This document shows, in pieces, positions 44,292 to 54,145 of a stretch of 64,000 bases of DNA (positions within the stretch are counted from its first letter, which is position 1; each line of letters opens with the position of its first letter). Below the pieces are notes generated by a model, which did not search any database, was not told the DNA's origin, and saw nothing but the letters and a program-made list of their open reading frames with translations. The stretch comes from JANQPX01 sp041398025 (lineage in GTDB: Bacteria; Pseudomonadota; Alphaproteobacteria; Geminicoccales; Geminicoccaceae): NCBI GenBank assembly GCA_041398025.1, contig JAWKVM010000026.1, forward strand, positions 80,786 through 144,785, given 5' to 3'. A program made the position numbers and the translations under genes.

Positions 44292-45182
44292 ATGGAACGG
44301 AAGAAAGCCAGTGATTTCGATCCCAAGCTGCTCGAGCTGTTCGACGGCTATGTTCACGGGCAGGTGACCAAGCGTGCGTTTTTCGATCAGGCCGCCAGAT
44401 TCGCGGTCGGCGGCGTGACCGTCGCCGCCCTGGTGGACAGCCTGATGCCGAACTACGCGCTCGCCCAGCAGGTCGCTCCTGACGATCCCGACATCGCCGG
44501 CGAGCGCATCACTTATGACTCGCCCGACGGCCATGGCAGCATCAACGGCTATCTGGTCAAGCCCGCCGGTGCTGCCGGCCCGACCCCGGGGGTGGTGGTC
44601 GTGCACGAAAATCGCGGGCTCAACCCCTATATCGAGGATGTCGCGCGCCGGGTGGCGAAAGCCGGCTTCACAGCACTCGCGCCCGACGGCCTGACCACGC
44701 TCGGCGGCTATCCCGGCAATGACGATGAGGGCCGCGAGATGCAGAAGGAGCTGGATCGCGTCAAGCTCGCCGAGGATTTCTTCGCGGCCTTCGAGACCCT
44801 GATGGCCCGGGACGACATCACCGGCAAGGTCGGCGTCACCGGCTTCTGCTATGGCGGCGGCATCTCCAACGCCATGGCCGTACGCTATCCGGAACTCGCC
44901 GCTGCCGTTCCCTTCTACGGCCGCCAGCCGGCCGCCGAAGACGTGCCCGCGATCCAGGCGCCGCTGCTGATTCACTATGGCGGTCTGGATGAGCGCATCA
45001 ACGAGGGCTGGCCGGCCTACGAGGCGGCGCTGAAGGAGCACGGCAAGACCTACACCGCACATTTCTACGAGGGCGCCAATCACGGCTTCCACAACGACAC
45101 CACCCCTCGCTATGACGAGGACGCAGCCAAGCTTGCCTGGGAGCGCACGATCGCGTTCTTCAACGACCATCTGGCGGCGTAG
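44292..45182 (+). CDS. Dienelactone hydrolase family protein with Tat-like leader
   Basis: A 296-residue alpha/beta hydrolase. The nucleophile Cys is in GFCYGGG near residue 185, the acid Asp in GGLDERIN near 231, and the His in GANHGFHND near 262, the dienelactone-hydrolase triad. A leader of about 58 residues precedes it, with KRAFFDQAARFAVGG and a hydrophobic stretch resembling a twin-arginine signal (Lys-Arg instead of Arg-Arg). It resembles YghX-type exported members. GGGGAGA lies 8 bases before ATG. Substrate unknown. Confidence 0.88.
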   Translation: MERKKASDFDPKLLELFDGYVHGQVTKRAFFDQAARFAVGGVTVAALVDSLMPNYALAQQVAPDDPDIAGERITYDSPDGHGSINGYLVKPAGAAGPTPGVVVVHENRGLNPYIEDVARRVAKAGFTALAPDGLTTLGGYPGNDDEGREMQKELDRVKLAEDFFAAFETLMARDDITGKVGVTGFCYGGGISNAMAVRYPELAAAVPFYGRQPAAEDVPAIQAPLLIHYGGLDERINEGWPAYEAALKEHGKTYTAHFYEGANHGFHNDTTPRYDEDAAKLAWERTIAFFNDHLAA

Positions 45183-45271
45183 CGGCAGCGCCTCGGGCGG
45201 GCGGCAACCGGCACAGCGCCGTCACGATCATCATCGAGCTTCCCGGCTCTCACCCCGGCGGCAGCCGGCCG

Positions 45272-46102
45272 TCAGTCGTTGTCGAGAATGACGGTGACGA
45301 TTTCCCGATCCTTGAGCGTCGCGGTATGCGGATCGACGGTCAGAAACAGCTTGAACGACTCGTTGGGCTCGGCGACGTCGTCATCGATCACGGGAATGCT
45401 GACGTCGACATTGAGGTCGCCCACCTCGAACGTCGCGACGCCGGCGGTGCCGCGGTAATCCACGCCCCCCTTCGCCTCCTGCTCGAGGGCCGAATAGAGG
45501 ACCACGATCGGCCGCGACGCCGGCTCCGAGAGGCTGAGCGTGAAGATGGCCTCCTCCTCGCCTTCGTCGACCGGCAGCGAGGATCCGCTCAACAGGGGAA
45601 GCAGCCCTGACTCGACCGCAGCCGTCTCGACAGCTTGCGGCGGTGTTTCCTGCTCGGTCACGATATCCCCGGCAACGGCCTGGACGGGTTCGCTCTCCCT
45701 TTCGGCGAGCACGACCCGGGGCCCGCCGACGCCTCTGCTGTCCTCCTCGGACACGGCTTCCGCCGCGATCGCGAACGAGCCGTCGGCGTTGGCGAGATCG
45801 AGCAGACGCCCATCGACCTCGATCCGGTAGACGCCCTTCGACCAACCATGCAGACTGCCGGCGATGGTTTCGCCTGAATCCAGCTCGATCTCGACGCGAT
45901 CGATGGCGTTTATCGGCAGCTGCATCATGCCGCGTGCAGGCAGCTTGATCGACAAGGTCTTGCCGAGGGAACGGATGACGCTGCCCTCGACGGTTTCACC
46001 GGACCGCAAAATGAAGGTTTCCGCGCTCGCCTGATGAGCGGCGAGACAGGCTGCAGCGACGAAAAGAATGTGACGAGTCAAAGGCCGACTGGAAGAATGC
46101 AT
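45272..46102 (-). CDS. Exported Calx-beta domain protein
   Basis: A 276-residue secreted or periplasmic protein. The signal peptide (LTRHILFVAAACLAAHQASA) is followed by an Sm-like or PRC-like beta region rich in short strands (FILRSGETVEGSVIRSLGKT), an acidic linker, and one Calx-beta domain at about 165-276 (LPVDEGEEEAIFTLSLSEPA, then IPVIDDDVAEPNESFKLFL). The domain binds calcium in other proteins and the Asp/Glu ladder is kept. It lies between an exported hydrolase and a TAXI receptor; role unknown. Confidence 0.75.
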   Translation of the reverse strand: MHSSSRPLTRHILFVAAACLAAHQASAETFILRSGETVEGSVIRSLGKTLSIKLPARGMMQLPINAIDRVEIELDSGETIAGSLHGWSKGVYRIEVDGRLLDLANADGSFAIAAEAVSEEDSRGVGGPRVVLAERESEPVQAVAGDIVTEQETPPQAVETAAVESGLLPLLSGSSLPVDEGEEEAIFTLSLSEPASRPIVVLYSALEQEAKGGVDYRGTAGVATFEVGDLNVDVSIPVIDDDVAEPNESFKLFLTVDPHTATLKDREIVTVILDND

Positions 46103-46169
46103 CGAGACAGGCCCCCTATCTCCGGGTGGACCAAGGAGGCCGCGGGCTTGGGGCGGGCCTCACTTACAG

Positions 46170-47144
46170 CTACAGCAGCTTCAATTTCTTCAACGCGTCT
46201 TCGGCAGCCCAATGGCGGTCGAGGCCGGGCACCTCGAGCTTGATGTCGATATCACCCCAGCTCTCGTGATAGGCACTGTCCAGAAGCTTGTCGAACTCCC
46301 CGAAAAATAGATCGGTAAAGCGCGCCATCGCTTGACCGCGCACGCTGTCGCGCGGCCAGTTGTAGCCGATCAGGGCGTTCGCCACGGCGACGGTGGACAC
46401 CGTCTGCCCGGGCTCGACGAGGGCAGGATAGTCCTCCGATGTCAGCGTGGTCGGACTATAGATCGAGGCGAGCGGCTCCTGCGGTACGGCCAGGAGATGG
46501 AATGGCTCGCCCGGCTGAACCTCCTCGATGATCGAGACGGGTTTTCCAGAGGCGCGCATCATCGCGGAGATCTCGCCTTTGCGCAGCTTTTCGAGCGCGA
46601 TCTTGTGCGGGAACGTGGTGACCTCGACGTCGATGCCGAGCGTGTCGAAGACGACGCTCGATGTCATGAACGTGCCGCCGTCCGTGGGACCGTAGTTAAC
46701 CTTCTTGCCGGCGAGCTGATCGATGCTCTCGATGTCCTTCGATGCGAGCACGTGGAACTGATCGACGCTCAGCGTGGTGACCATGCTGATGTGCTTCCTG
46801 ATGTCGGGATAGACGTCGTTCGCCACCATGAAGTCGATCACGTCCTGCTGGACGATCGCCATGTCGGTGCCGCGCAGATAGAGGAGATCCTCGACGTCCT
46901 TGACCGCGCCAAGCCCGACCATGGCGATGACGCGCAGATCATAGCCATCGGAAAAGGCGAGCCCCAGATCGTTGGCGAGGCTCATGTCGCTACCGCTCAT
47001 GGACCCTGCCATGATACCGACGACATTGCGATTGACCTTGCTGCGAACCTCGTTGGAGCTTTGCGCAATAGCGCCCGTGGTCATCAGGCATAATGCCGCA
47101 ACGCCCAGCAGCCATCGAACAGAATAAAACACAGCGCGCCTCAT
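46170..47144 (-). CDS. TAXI-family TRAP solute receptor
   Basis: A 324-residue exported receptor of the TAXI type. Signal segment VRWLLGVAALCLMTTGAIAQ; receptor hallmarks GIMAGSMSGSDMSLANDLGL near residue 45 and LAGKKVNYGPTDGGTFMTSS near 155. It is only distantly similar to the pair at 12319-15635. No TRAP permease is adjacent. ATG 47144 is used; an in-frame TTG lies 6 bases upstream and the ribosome site is weak. An AT-rich promoter zone lies at 47150-47280. Confidence 0.88.
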   Translation of the reverse strand: MRRAVFYSVRWLLGVAALCLMTTGAIAQSSNEVRSKVNRNVVGIMAGSMSGSDMSLANDLGLAFSDGYDLRVIAMVGLGAVKDVEDLLYLRGTDMAIVQQDVIDFMVANDVYPDIRKHISMVTTLSVDQFHVLASKDIESIDQLAGKKVNYGPTDGGTFMTSSVVFDTLGIDVEVTTFPHKIALEKLRKGEISAMMRASGKPVSIIEEVQPGEPFHLLAVPQEPLASIYSPTTLTSEDYPALVEPGQTVSTVAVANALIGYNWPRDSVRGQAMARFTDLFFGEFDKLLDSAYHESWGDIDIKLEVPGLDRHWAAEDALKKLKLL

Positions 47145-47292
47145 ACTCAATTGACATAACTATTCTGGAGGTTAAACGAAAGATTACAATAAATCCACAT
47201 AAAAACATTGCGATTTTTCTATTGCACGACAACACGAAAAAGAAACTTTAAGTATATTCTTAAACAGCAAGGCATTTCACTTTGGGTTTCAC

Positions 47293-48246
47293 ATGGCCTT
47301 GACCATGACCGGAAGCTTCGGGGGCCTGCTCCGCCAAAAATGGGGCAGCGTTAACGCCTGCTTAACCAAAACATGGGAGGATGCCGGTTCCGTACCCCGT
47401 TGCCGGAGATGCAAGCATGGGCCAAGCAGACGGACCCGCTCTTTGAACGTCCTCCTCGCCGAAGACAATCCGGTCAATCAGGAAATTGCCGCCGGTCTGC
47501 TGGAGGTGCTGGGCTGCAGCGTCACCGTCGTCGAAAACGGCAGGCAAGCCGTCGATGCGGCGCGCGGTGGACCGTTCGATCTGGTGCTCATGGACTGCGA
47601 GATGCCGGTGATGGACGGGCTGGAGGCTGCCCGGAGCATCCGGGAGAGCGGTGCCGGCAGCAGGAGGCTGCCGATCATCGCGCTCACCGCGAAGGACGCC
47701 GAGGAGGCCGAAGGTGCTTGCCTTGCAGCCGGGATGGACGGTCTTCTGGGCAAGCCTTTCTCACGCGCGGACCTCGCCTCTCTGATCGAGCGCTGGCGCC
47801 CCTCCCCCAACCCGACTTGCCATGCCCCATCGCAATCAAGCACGGCGCAACCGAATATTGCGGCTCCCGATGCTGCCGCCGAGGCCGAGACAACGGCCCT
47901 CGATCCGGCGCCGATCGAGGCGCTCCGCTCGCTCGATCCGGGTGGCGAGCGCCAGCTCATCCAACGTGCGATCACGAAGTTCGCCGACTACAGCGACGAA
48001 CTGGTCGCGCGCCTGGGCAAGGCCGTCGGGGACAAGAATAGCTCGGAGGTTGCACGACTGGCGCACAGCCTGAAATCGAGCAGCGCCAATCTCGGCGCGA
48101 CCAATCTCGCCAGCCAATGCGCGGAGATCGAGAGACATACCAAGAACGGTGAGCTGCCCGAGGATATCGGGCAGAGGCTGACCGCGCTGCAGGCGGCGCA
48201 GGGTGCCGCAAGACAGCAACTCCTGAAGCTCGTCGGCGCCGCATGA
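47293..48246 (+). CDS. Response-regulator receiver joined to an Hpt domain
   Basis: A 317-residue signalling protein. A receiver domain at about 52-170 has the phosphorylatable Asp101 in LVLMDCEMPVMDG and LIALTAKDAEEAE; an Hpt domain at about 215-315 has His258 in LAHSLKSSSANLGA. The first 50 residues match nothing and lack a ribosome site. REC-Hpt modules normally form the tail of hybrid histidine kinases, so this may be a free phosphorelay protein or the remains of a larger kinase. A TTG just before NVLLAEDNPVNQ is an alternative start. Confidence 0.8.
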   Translation: MALTMTGSFGGLLRQKWGSVNACLTKTWEDAGSVPRCRRCKHGPSRRTRSLNVLLAEDNPVNQEIAAGLLEVLGCSVTVVENGRQAVDAARGGPFDLVLMDCEMPVMDGLEAARSIRESGAGSRRLPIIALTAKDAEEAEGACLAAGMDGLLGKPFSRADLASLIERWRPSPNPTCHAPSQSSTAQPNIAAPDAAAEAETTALDPAPIEALRSLDPGGERQLIQRAITKFADYSDELVARLGKAVGDKNSSEVARLAHSLKSSSANLGATNLASQCAEIERHTKNGELPEDIGQRLTALQAAQGAARQQLLKLVGAA

Positions 48247-48360
48247 CCGCCGCCATCCACGGCCAGCGGTTCCGCAACGAGCCTGCTTACCCGGAAGGCC
48301 CCTCAGGCGCATCCAACCCAGAGCCGCATCTCCTCCGACACATGCGCCGTCGCCAAAGCC

Positions 48361-48433
48361 CGAAAGCCTGGTCGCATACCGTCACGCCAAGCCATGACGG
48401 TCCGAATCCATGAGGTGGCCACGCCACCGGCTA
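48361..48433 (-). repeat. Stop-codon-abutting dispersed repeat, copy B
   Basis: Closest relative of copy A (12251-12321). Read on the minus strand it starts directly at the TAG of the autotransporter gene, with stem ggtggc-gtg-gccacc and then the accgtca/tgacggt hairpin. The next gene on the plus strand (REC-Hpt) ends at 48246, so it lies between convergent genes. Confidence 0.8.
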
Positions 48434-50854
48434 AAAGCGGAGGCGGTAGGTAAGGCCGATGCCGGTCTCGGGCGCGCGGTTCGGATCATGATCGGGGTTC
48501 AGGCGGATGAAGCCTGCGGCCTGGATGTCGTGGTCGCCCCTGGCGTTGAGCGGCAGACGATAGCCGATTTCGGCGGCGATCTCGCGCGCCTTCGGTGCGA
48601 AGTCGAGCCGATCTCTGGACCGGACAACGCTGCCGTCCGGCCGCCTCGCCGTCGGCAGATCGAGGGTAGCCGAGGCCTGTTCCTGGCGAAGCGGCTGACC
48701 GACCATCACGGTCAGGCCGTCATCATCCCTTGCCAGATCGCGCATGATCAGACCGGCACCGAAGGCTTCGGAGCTCGTATCGGACCAGTCCTTGATCAGC
48801 GCATCGCCCCCTTCCCCGATGGATGACCGGCCACGGCTGTAGCTGGTGAACCAGTCGATGGTCTCGGTAAGGGGGCCGAGAAGTGCGAGGGAAAAGAACT
48901 GCGATCGCGAGGAGAGCTGATCGCCGAAGGCGCCGCTGGTCCGCCCGCCCATGAAGCCACCCTCCTCCTGCATCAGACCGAGCCCGAGGTGGACATCGAT
49001 GCCGCCCGCGACCGCCTGCTTGACCTCCAGGCGCTCCAGCGTGGAATCGCCGCGCTCCCTCTCGGCCATCGAGGTGTAGGCCGCGAAACCGATCGTCGTG
49101 CCTTCGGCGGGACTGAACGTGAAGCCCGCGCCCGATGCGGCCCCGGCGAGGCCTTGATGCGCTGCGAGGAAGTCCCGGCTCTGCATGAACGCCGCGCGCC
49201 GCTCGGCAAGCCCAGTTTCAAGGCCGAGCCCGACAGTTCCCTCACCGTTCAGGGAGGCGAAAACGCTCGTCCGTTCGGTCAGATCCGCCGAGACCTTCAA
49301 CGGCACCACCTCGCTCGCATCGGCGCGTCCTCTGAGTGATGTCGAGGGGGCGTCCTCGATAATCCGAGGTTCGTCGCTTGCATCGACGAACGCCGAGACC
49401 CTGGCATGGTCCGAGCCGACGGCAGCGAGGGCTCGCTCGTCGGCCTCGATGAAGGAAGATAGTCCGCTGTCCCGCCGGATCGCGGAGACGCTCTTTCCAA
49501 GATCGACCGGGAACGGAAATCCCATGCTGTCGACCGCCATCACCCGCGCGAGCCGTTTTGCAGCGGCCTCGTTCATGACCAGCCCCCTGCCCAGGCTCAG
49601 GCGGCTCGACTCGGCCCGGATCACGGGCCCGTCGACCGACGTTCCTGCGGGAATCGCAGTCGGCCCGACCGGCGCCATCGCCGCCTCCAGATCGAGCCGG
49701 CCGCGCCCGAAGGTGCTGTCGACGCCGGGATCGCCGAGATCTGCGGCGGTGAGCAGAAGGCGGTTGACCACATCGCTGCTGGAGACTCCGGGGAACGCCG
49801 CCTTGACCACGGCAGCGGCCCCGGCGACATAGGGGGCCGCGAACGATGTGCCGCTGCCGATGCCGTAGCTGCCGCCATTGATGGTCGAGCGAATGCTGGT
49901 GCCCGGTGCGAACAGGCAATAGTTCCTGGCGTCGCCGCAAAGATTGCTGCTCGCCGCAGCCTGATTCGCCGAGGTGAGATTGCCGACCACGATCGCCAGA
50001 CCGGCAATGTCCGGATCGGTGGCATAGACGGCCGGATAGATCGGCTGCAGCCCGTCGTCCGGATCGGACCCGAGCCGCTCGTTGCCGGCGGCCAGCACCA
50101 TGATCTTGTCCTCGGCGGCGGCGGCGCGCATCGCGGTGCGAAGGGCGGCGAAGGTCTGGTCGCTGTCGCTGGACGCCCCGAGGCTGAGGTTCATGATATC
50201 AGCTTCGACGGCTGATTTGCCGCCCGCAAGCCCGGCCGCCGTGCCGATGGCCTCGACCAGATCGGCGGTCGCAAAACTGACAAAACCGTTTTCGGCGGTT
50301 TGCGAGGGACGTGCCGCCTGAAAGTTCAGAAGCGTCGCCCTGTAGGCGATGCCGTGCATGTCGTTCGGATCGGCGCTCTGCGTGCGGCTGGCGCCGACGA
50401 TGCCGGCGACGAAGGTCGCATGGCTGTCGCCGACCAGCGCTTCGCCGCCGGCCGCCCAGCTGGTTTCGGAGAGATTGCCGAGATCGGGATGGGTGACGTC
50501 GATCCCGCTGTCGATGATGGCGATGCGCACGCCCTGGCCGCCCGGCAGACCACCACTGCGCCTCGCGTAGCCTTCGGCCGCCTTGAGCTGGGCGAGGCCG
50601 GTGCTGTTGAGATATTCCTGGCTGGTCGACCAGTCGGTGTCATCAAACGGGGCCGACGGCTCGACGACGGGATCGAGGAAATTGCCGTCGGGATTGCTGC
50701 GAAGTCCCGTGCCGGCGCCGCTGCCGCCGCCTCCACCGGAACAGGCCGCAAGACCCAGCAGCAAGGCTCCCGCGACGGACAGGGCCAGCCTCAAAGGCAC
50801 GCCCCAGCCAAGGCTTGCCGCCCGGCGACATCTATCGATCCCGATCATCGGCAC
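48431..50854 (-). CDS. S8 subtilisin-like autotransporter lipoprotein
   Basis: An 807-residue secreted protease. The leader ends in a lipobox (LGLAACSGGGGG, Cys near 38). The peptidase S8 domain has Asp in IAIIDSGID (near 112), His in GDSHATFVAGI (near 143) and Ser in GTSFAAPYVAGAA (near 333), so the triad is complete. From about residue 520 the sequence turns into amphipathic beta strands and ends TGIGLTYRLRF with a terminal Phe, as in outer-membrane autotransporter barrels. It probably processes surface or extracellular proteins. Confidence 0.93.
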   Translation of the reverse strand: MPMIGIDRCRRAASLGWGVPLRLALSVAGALLLGLAACSGGGGGSGAGTGLRSNPDGNFLDPVVEPSAPFDDTDWSTSQEYLNSTGLAQLKAAEGYARRSGGLPGGQGVRIAIIDSGIDVTHPDLGNLSETSWAAGGEALVGDSHATFVAGIVGASRTQSADPNDMHGIAYRATLLNFQAARPSQTAENGFVSFATADLVEAIGTAAGLAGGKSAVEADIMNLSLGASSDSDQTFAALRTAMRAAAAEDKIMVLAAGNERLGSDPDDGLQPIYPAVYATDPDIAGLAIVVGNLTSANQAAASSNLCGDARNYCLFAPGTSIRSTINGGSYGIGSGTSFAAPYVAGAAAVVKAAFPGVSSSDVVNRLLLTAADLGDPGVDSTFGRGRLDLEAAMAPVGPTAIPAGTSVDGPVIRAESSRLSLGRGLVMNEAAAKRLARVMAVDSMGFPFPVDLGKSVSAIRRDSGLSSFIEADERALAAVGSDHARVSAFVDASDEPRIIEDAPSTSLRGRADASEVVPLKVSADLTERTSVFASLNGEGTVGLGLETGLAERRAAFMQSRDFLAAHQGLAGAASGAGFTFSPAEGTTIGFAAYTSMAERERGDSTLERLEVKQAVAGGIDVHLGLGLMQEEGGFMGGRTSGAFGDQLSSRSQFFSLALLGPLTETIDWFTSYSRGRSSIGEGGDALIKDWSDTSSEAFGAGLIMRDLARDDDGLTVMVGQPLRQEQASATLDLPTARRPDGSVVRSRDRLDFAPKAREIAAEIGYRLPLNARGDHDIQAAGFIRLNPDHDPNRAPETGIGLTYRLRF

Positions 50855-51336
50855 CTTCGCTCAGTTTGATGGTCAGGATCGGCAGTATTTCTATTTATGA
50901 TTGATGATCAATTGTTTCTTTTATGGTCAAAATTGAGAAAAATCCCTGCGAAGCAGCCTGCTGCGCCTGCCTTCAGCGGCGGCAGGATTGTTGGGACTTT
51001 GTCGAGTTCCTACGAGAAAGCGGCTTCCGGCTGAGCCGCGGGACGGTCGGACCCTGTCGGCAAGCGAGTCACGGCGCGCGGCGCATGGCTTGGAAACGCC
51101 CTTGCTAATTCCACCGGCTGCCGACAAGAATAGGGGGCGAGTACGGTCGGACATAAGATCGGCCACCGCAGGGCGCTTGCACGATGGTCTTTTCGAGCGA
51201 TGCGCGGGGGGCTTATGGCATATCCGTTGCTTCATGGCTGCGCGGCACCGCGACATCAGGGCAGAGAAACCGCCCTCTCGGTTGCTGGCGTCTCGTCGTC
51301 TGAAGCGATTCTGCTCGTCGCCTCCGGCTGAACGCC
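50855..51336. other. Intergenic, promoter region of the autotransporter
   Basis: About 480 bases. The part at 50870-50940 is AT-rich and likely drives the leftward autotransporter. The remainder is GC-rich without a ribosome site or family resemblance, and should contain the promoter of the rightward operon. Confidence 0.45.
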
Positions 51337-53245
51337 ATGCAGCTCCCCGACCTCGCCACTTACGACACGTTGCCGAAGCTCCTGAAATTGAACGCCGAGC
51401 GCTGGCCAGGCGAGGTCGCGACGCGCGAGAAGGACTTCGGCATCTGGAAAGCCTATAGCTGGGCCGACAGCTATGCCCGGGTGCGCGAGCTTGCGGCAGG
51501 GCTGATGGCGCTCGGCGTGACCCGCGGCGACGTGGTCGGCGTCATCGGGCGCAACCGGCCGCACTGGGTCTGGGCGGAACTGGCCGCCCACAGCGTCGGC
51601 GCGATGTCGCTCGGCATCTACGAAGACAGCCTGGGCAAGGAGGTCAGCTATCTCCTCGACTATGGCGAGGTCAAGCTGGTGTTCGCCGAGGATGAGGAGC
51701 AGGCGGACAAGCTCCTGGAGATCGCCGACGGCCTGCCGGCGCTGCAGTGGATCGTCTACAATGACGAGCGCGGCATGCGCAAATATGACGACCCGCGCCT
51801 GATCAGCCGGCGCGGACTGATCGAACAGGTCGAAGCGTCGGCCAGTGCAGACCTGGATCGGGCGATCGTTGAGGTCGGGGGCGAGGACGTCGCGATCTGC
51901 ACCACCTCGGGGACGACCTCTGCGCCGAAGCTCGCCATGCTGCAGCATCGGCGCTTTCTCGAGCATATCGCCGCCTATCTGCGCGCCGATCCCAGAGAGC
52001 CGACCGATGAATATATGTCGCTCCTGCCCATGGCCTGGATCATGGAGCAGGTCTACGCCGTGGCCGCGCCGCTGGTCTGCGGATCCGCGTGAACTGCAGG
52101 CCGAAACGGCGGTCTGCGACCTGCGCGGATGCGGACCGACCCATGTGCTGCTGGCGCCCAGGGTCTGGGAGCAGATTTCGGCCGACGTGCATGCGCGCAT
52201 GCTGGATGCCAATCGCCTGAGCCAGGCGATGTTCGAAAAGGTGTGAAGCTCGGCACCGAGGCTGGAGAAGGGCAAGCGTTCCTGGCTCGCCGATATCCTG
52301 CTGTACAACACCCTTCGCGACCGGCTCGGCTTTTCCAGGGTCAAGGCGGCGGCGACCGGCGGGGCGCTCGGTCTGATACGTTCAAGTTCTTCCTCGCCAT
52401 GGGCGTGCCGCTTCGCCAGCTCTACGGCCAGACCGAGCTTGCGGCGCCTACACGCTGCAGCGCGCCGAGGACGGTCTCGACTTCGACGCTCCGGGCCGGC
52501 CTTCGACAACACCCAGATCCGTATCGAGAACCCCGACGAAAACGGCGTCGGCGAGATCGTCACCTACCACGCCCCGACATGTTCAAGGGCTACTACAAGC
52601 AGCCGGATACCACCCAGGAGACGCGCTGACCGAGGACGGCTGGATGATGACCGGCGTGCCGGCTTTCTCGACGACAAGGGCCGGCTCACCGTGATCGACC
52701 GGGTCAAGGACATGGCGACCACGTCAAGGGGCGTGCGCTTCTCGCCGCAATTCATCGAGAACAAAGCTCAAATTCTCACCTATATCGGCGAATGCGTGGT
52801 GCTCGGCAACAGCCCACGGGAGATGGTCACCGCGATCGTCTGCATCCGCTACTCGATGGTCTCCAAATGGGCCGAAGCCGGGGGCCTGACCTTCACCACC
52901 TACACCAATCTCTCGGCGCTTCCCGAGATCTATGCGCTGATCGAGGGTGAGGTCGAGAAGGTCAACGCCTCGCTGCCGCCCGCCCAGCGCATCCAGCGCT
53001 TTCTCCTCCTCTACAAGGAGCTCGATGCCGACGACGGCGAGCTCACACGCACGCGGAAAGTCCGGCGCACGGTGATCGACGAGCGCTATGCGCCGATCAT
53101 CGACGCGCTCTACAGTGGCCGGGACCGCGTCGTGATGGAGACCGAGGTGACCTTCGAGGATGGCCGCACCGGCCAGATCCGCGCCGACATGGCGATCCAC
53201 GATCTCGCCACCGGCGAAACGGTTCACCAAGAGGCGGCAGAGTAG
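51337..53245 (+). pseudogene. Long-chain acyl-CoA synthetase, frameshifted as written
   Basis: Pieces of one AMP-forming acyl-CoA synthetase (about 635 residues expected) lie in three frames. The N-terminal 251 residues (51337-52092) are intact with DVAICTTSGTTSAPKLAML as the AMP-binding motif. Between about 52080 and 52790 the frame shifts repeatedly, while recognisable stretches continue (GPTHVLLAPRVWEQI, DTFKFFLAMGVPLRQLYGQT, GYYKQPDTTQET). The end, to 53245, is intact (MVSKWAEAGGLTFTTYTNLS). Several shifts are single-base losses or gains in short homopolymers, so sequencing error and real decay are both possible. It heads the second LIV-I operon. Confidence 0.85.
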
Positions 53246-53254
53246 CCCCCGGCC

Positions 53255-54145
53255 ATGGCAACCGCACGTCCAGAGTTCACCGGGCAGCCCGAGCCCGACA
53301 CCAGGCAAGTCAAGCAAGACCTCGCCGAGGTCCTGTTGGCGGTGGAGGGGGTGACACTGCGGTTTGGCGGGGTGACGGCGCTCACCGATGTCAGCTTCGA
53401 TATCAGGCGCGGCGAGGTGCGGGCCATCATCGGGCCGAATGGCGCCGGCAAGTCGTCCATGCTGAACGTGATCAACGGCTTCTATCACCCGCAGGAAGGC
53501 CAGGTGACATGGAAGGGGGTGACACGCAGCCAGATGCGGCCCCACGAGGCGGCGGCAACCGGAATCGCACGCACCTTCCAGAACATCGCGCTGTTTCGGG
53601 GCATGACCACGATCGACAACATCATGACCGGGCGCATCTTGAAGATGAAGGCCGGGTTTCTGGAGCAGATGCTCTATTGGGGCCGCGCACAGAAGGAGGA
53701 ATTGGCGCACCGCGCCGAGGTCGAGAAGATCATCGATTTTCTCGAGATTCAGGCCGTCAGAAACACACCCGTGGGGCAACTCCCCTACGGTCTGCAAAAA
53801 CGGGTGGAGCTGGCGCGTGCGCTCGCTGCAGAGCCGGAATTGCTCCTCCTGGACGAACCCATGGCCGGCATGAACCTCGAGGAAAAGGAGGACATGTGCC
53901 GCTTCGTCCTCGACGTGAACCAGGAGTTCGGCACCACGGTCGCGCTGATCGAGCATGACATGGGCGTGGTCATGGACATTTCGGACCGCGTGGTCGTGCT
54001 CGACTATGGCAAGAAGCTTGCCGACGGCACGCCGGACGAGGTCAGGGCCGATCCCGCGGTGATCGAGGCCTATCTCGGCGTCAGCCACGGCGGGGAGGCC
54101 TCGCAGCCCGTCCTTGACGGTGCGAACGGGGCGCAACGCTCGTGA
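53255..54145 (+). CDS. LivG-type ABC ATPase
   Basis: A 296-residue ATPase. Walker A GPNGAGKSS is near residue 60, the signature reads LPYGLQKRVELARAL near 173 and Walker B LLLLDEPMAGMN near 197. The N-terminal 25 residues and C-terminal 20 are extensions. It begins 10 bases after the acyl-CoA synthetase stop and its own stop overlaps the LivH gene by 4 bases. It works with the LivF-type ATPase at 57704. Confidence 0.93.
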   Translation: MATARPEFTGQPEPDTRQVKQDLAEVLLAVEGVTLRFGGVTALTDVSFDIRRGEVRAIIGPNGAGKSSMLNVINGFYHPQEGQVTWKGVTRSQMRPHEAAATGIARTFQNIALFRGMTTIDNIMTGRILKMKAGFLEQMLYWGRAQKEELAHRAEVEKIIDFLEIQAVRNTPVGQLPYGLQKRVELARALAAEPELLLLDEPMAGMNLEEKEDMCRFVLDVNQEFGTTVALIEHDMGVVMDISDRVVVLDYGKKLADGTPDEVRADPAVIEAYLGVSHGGEASQPVLDGANGAQRS

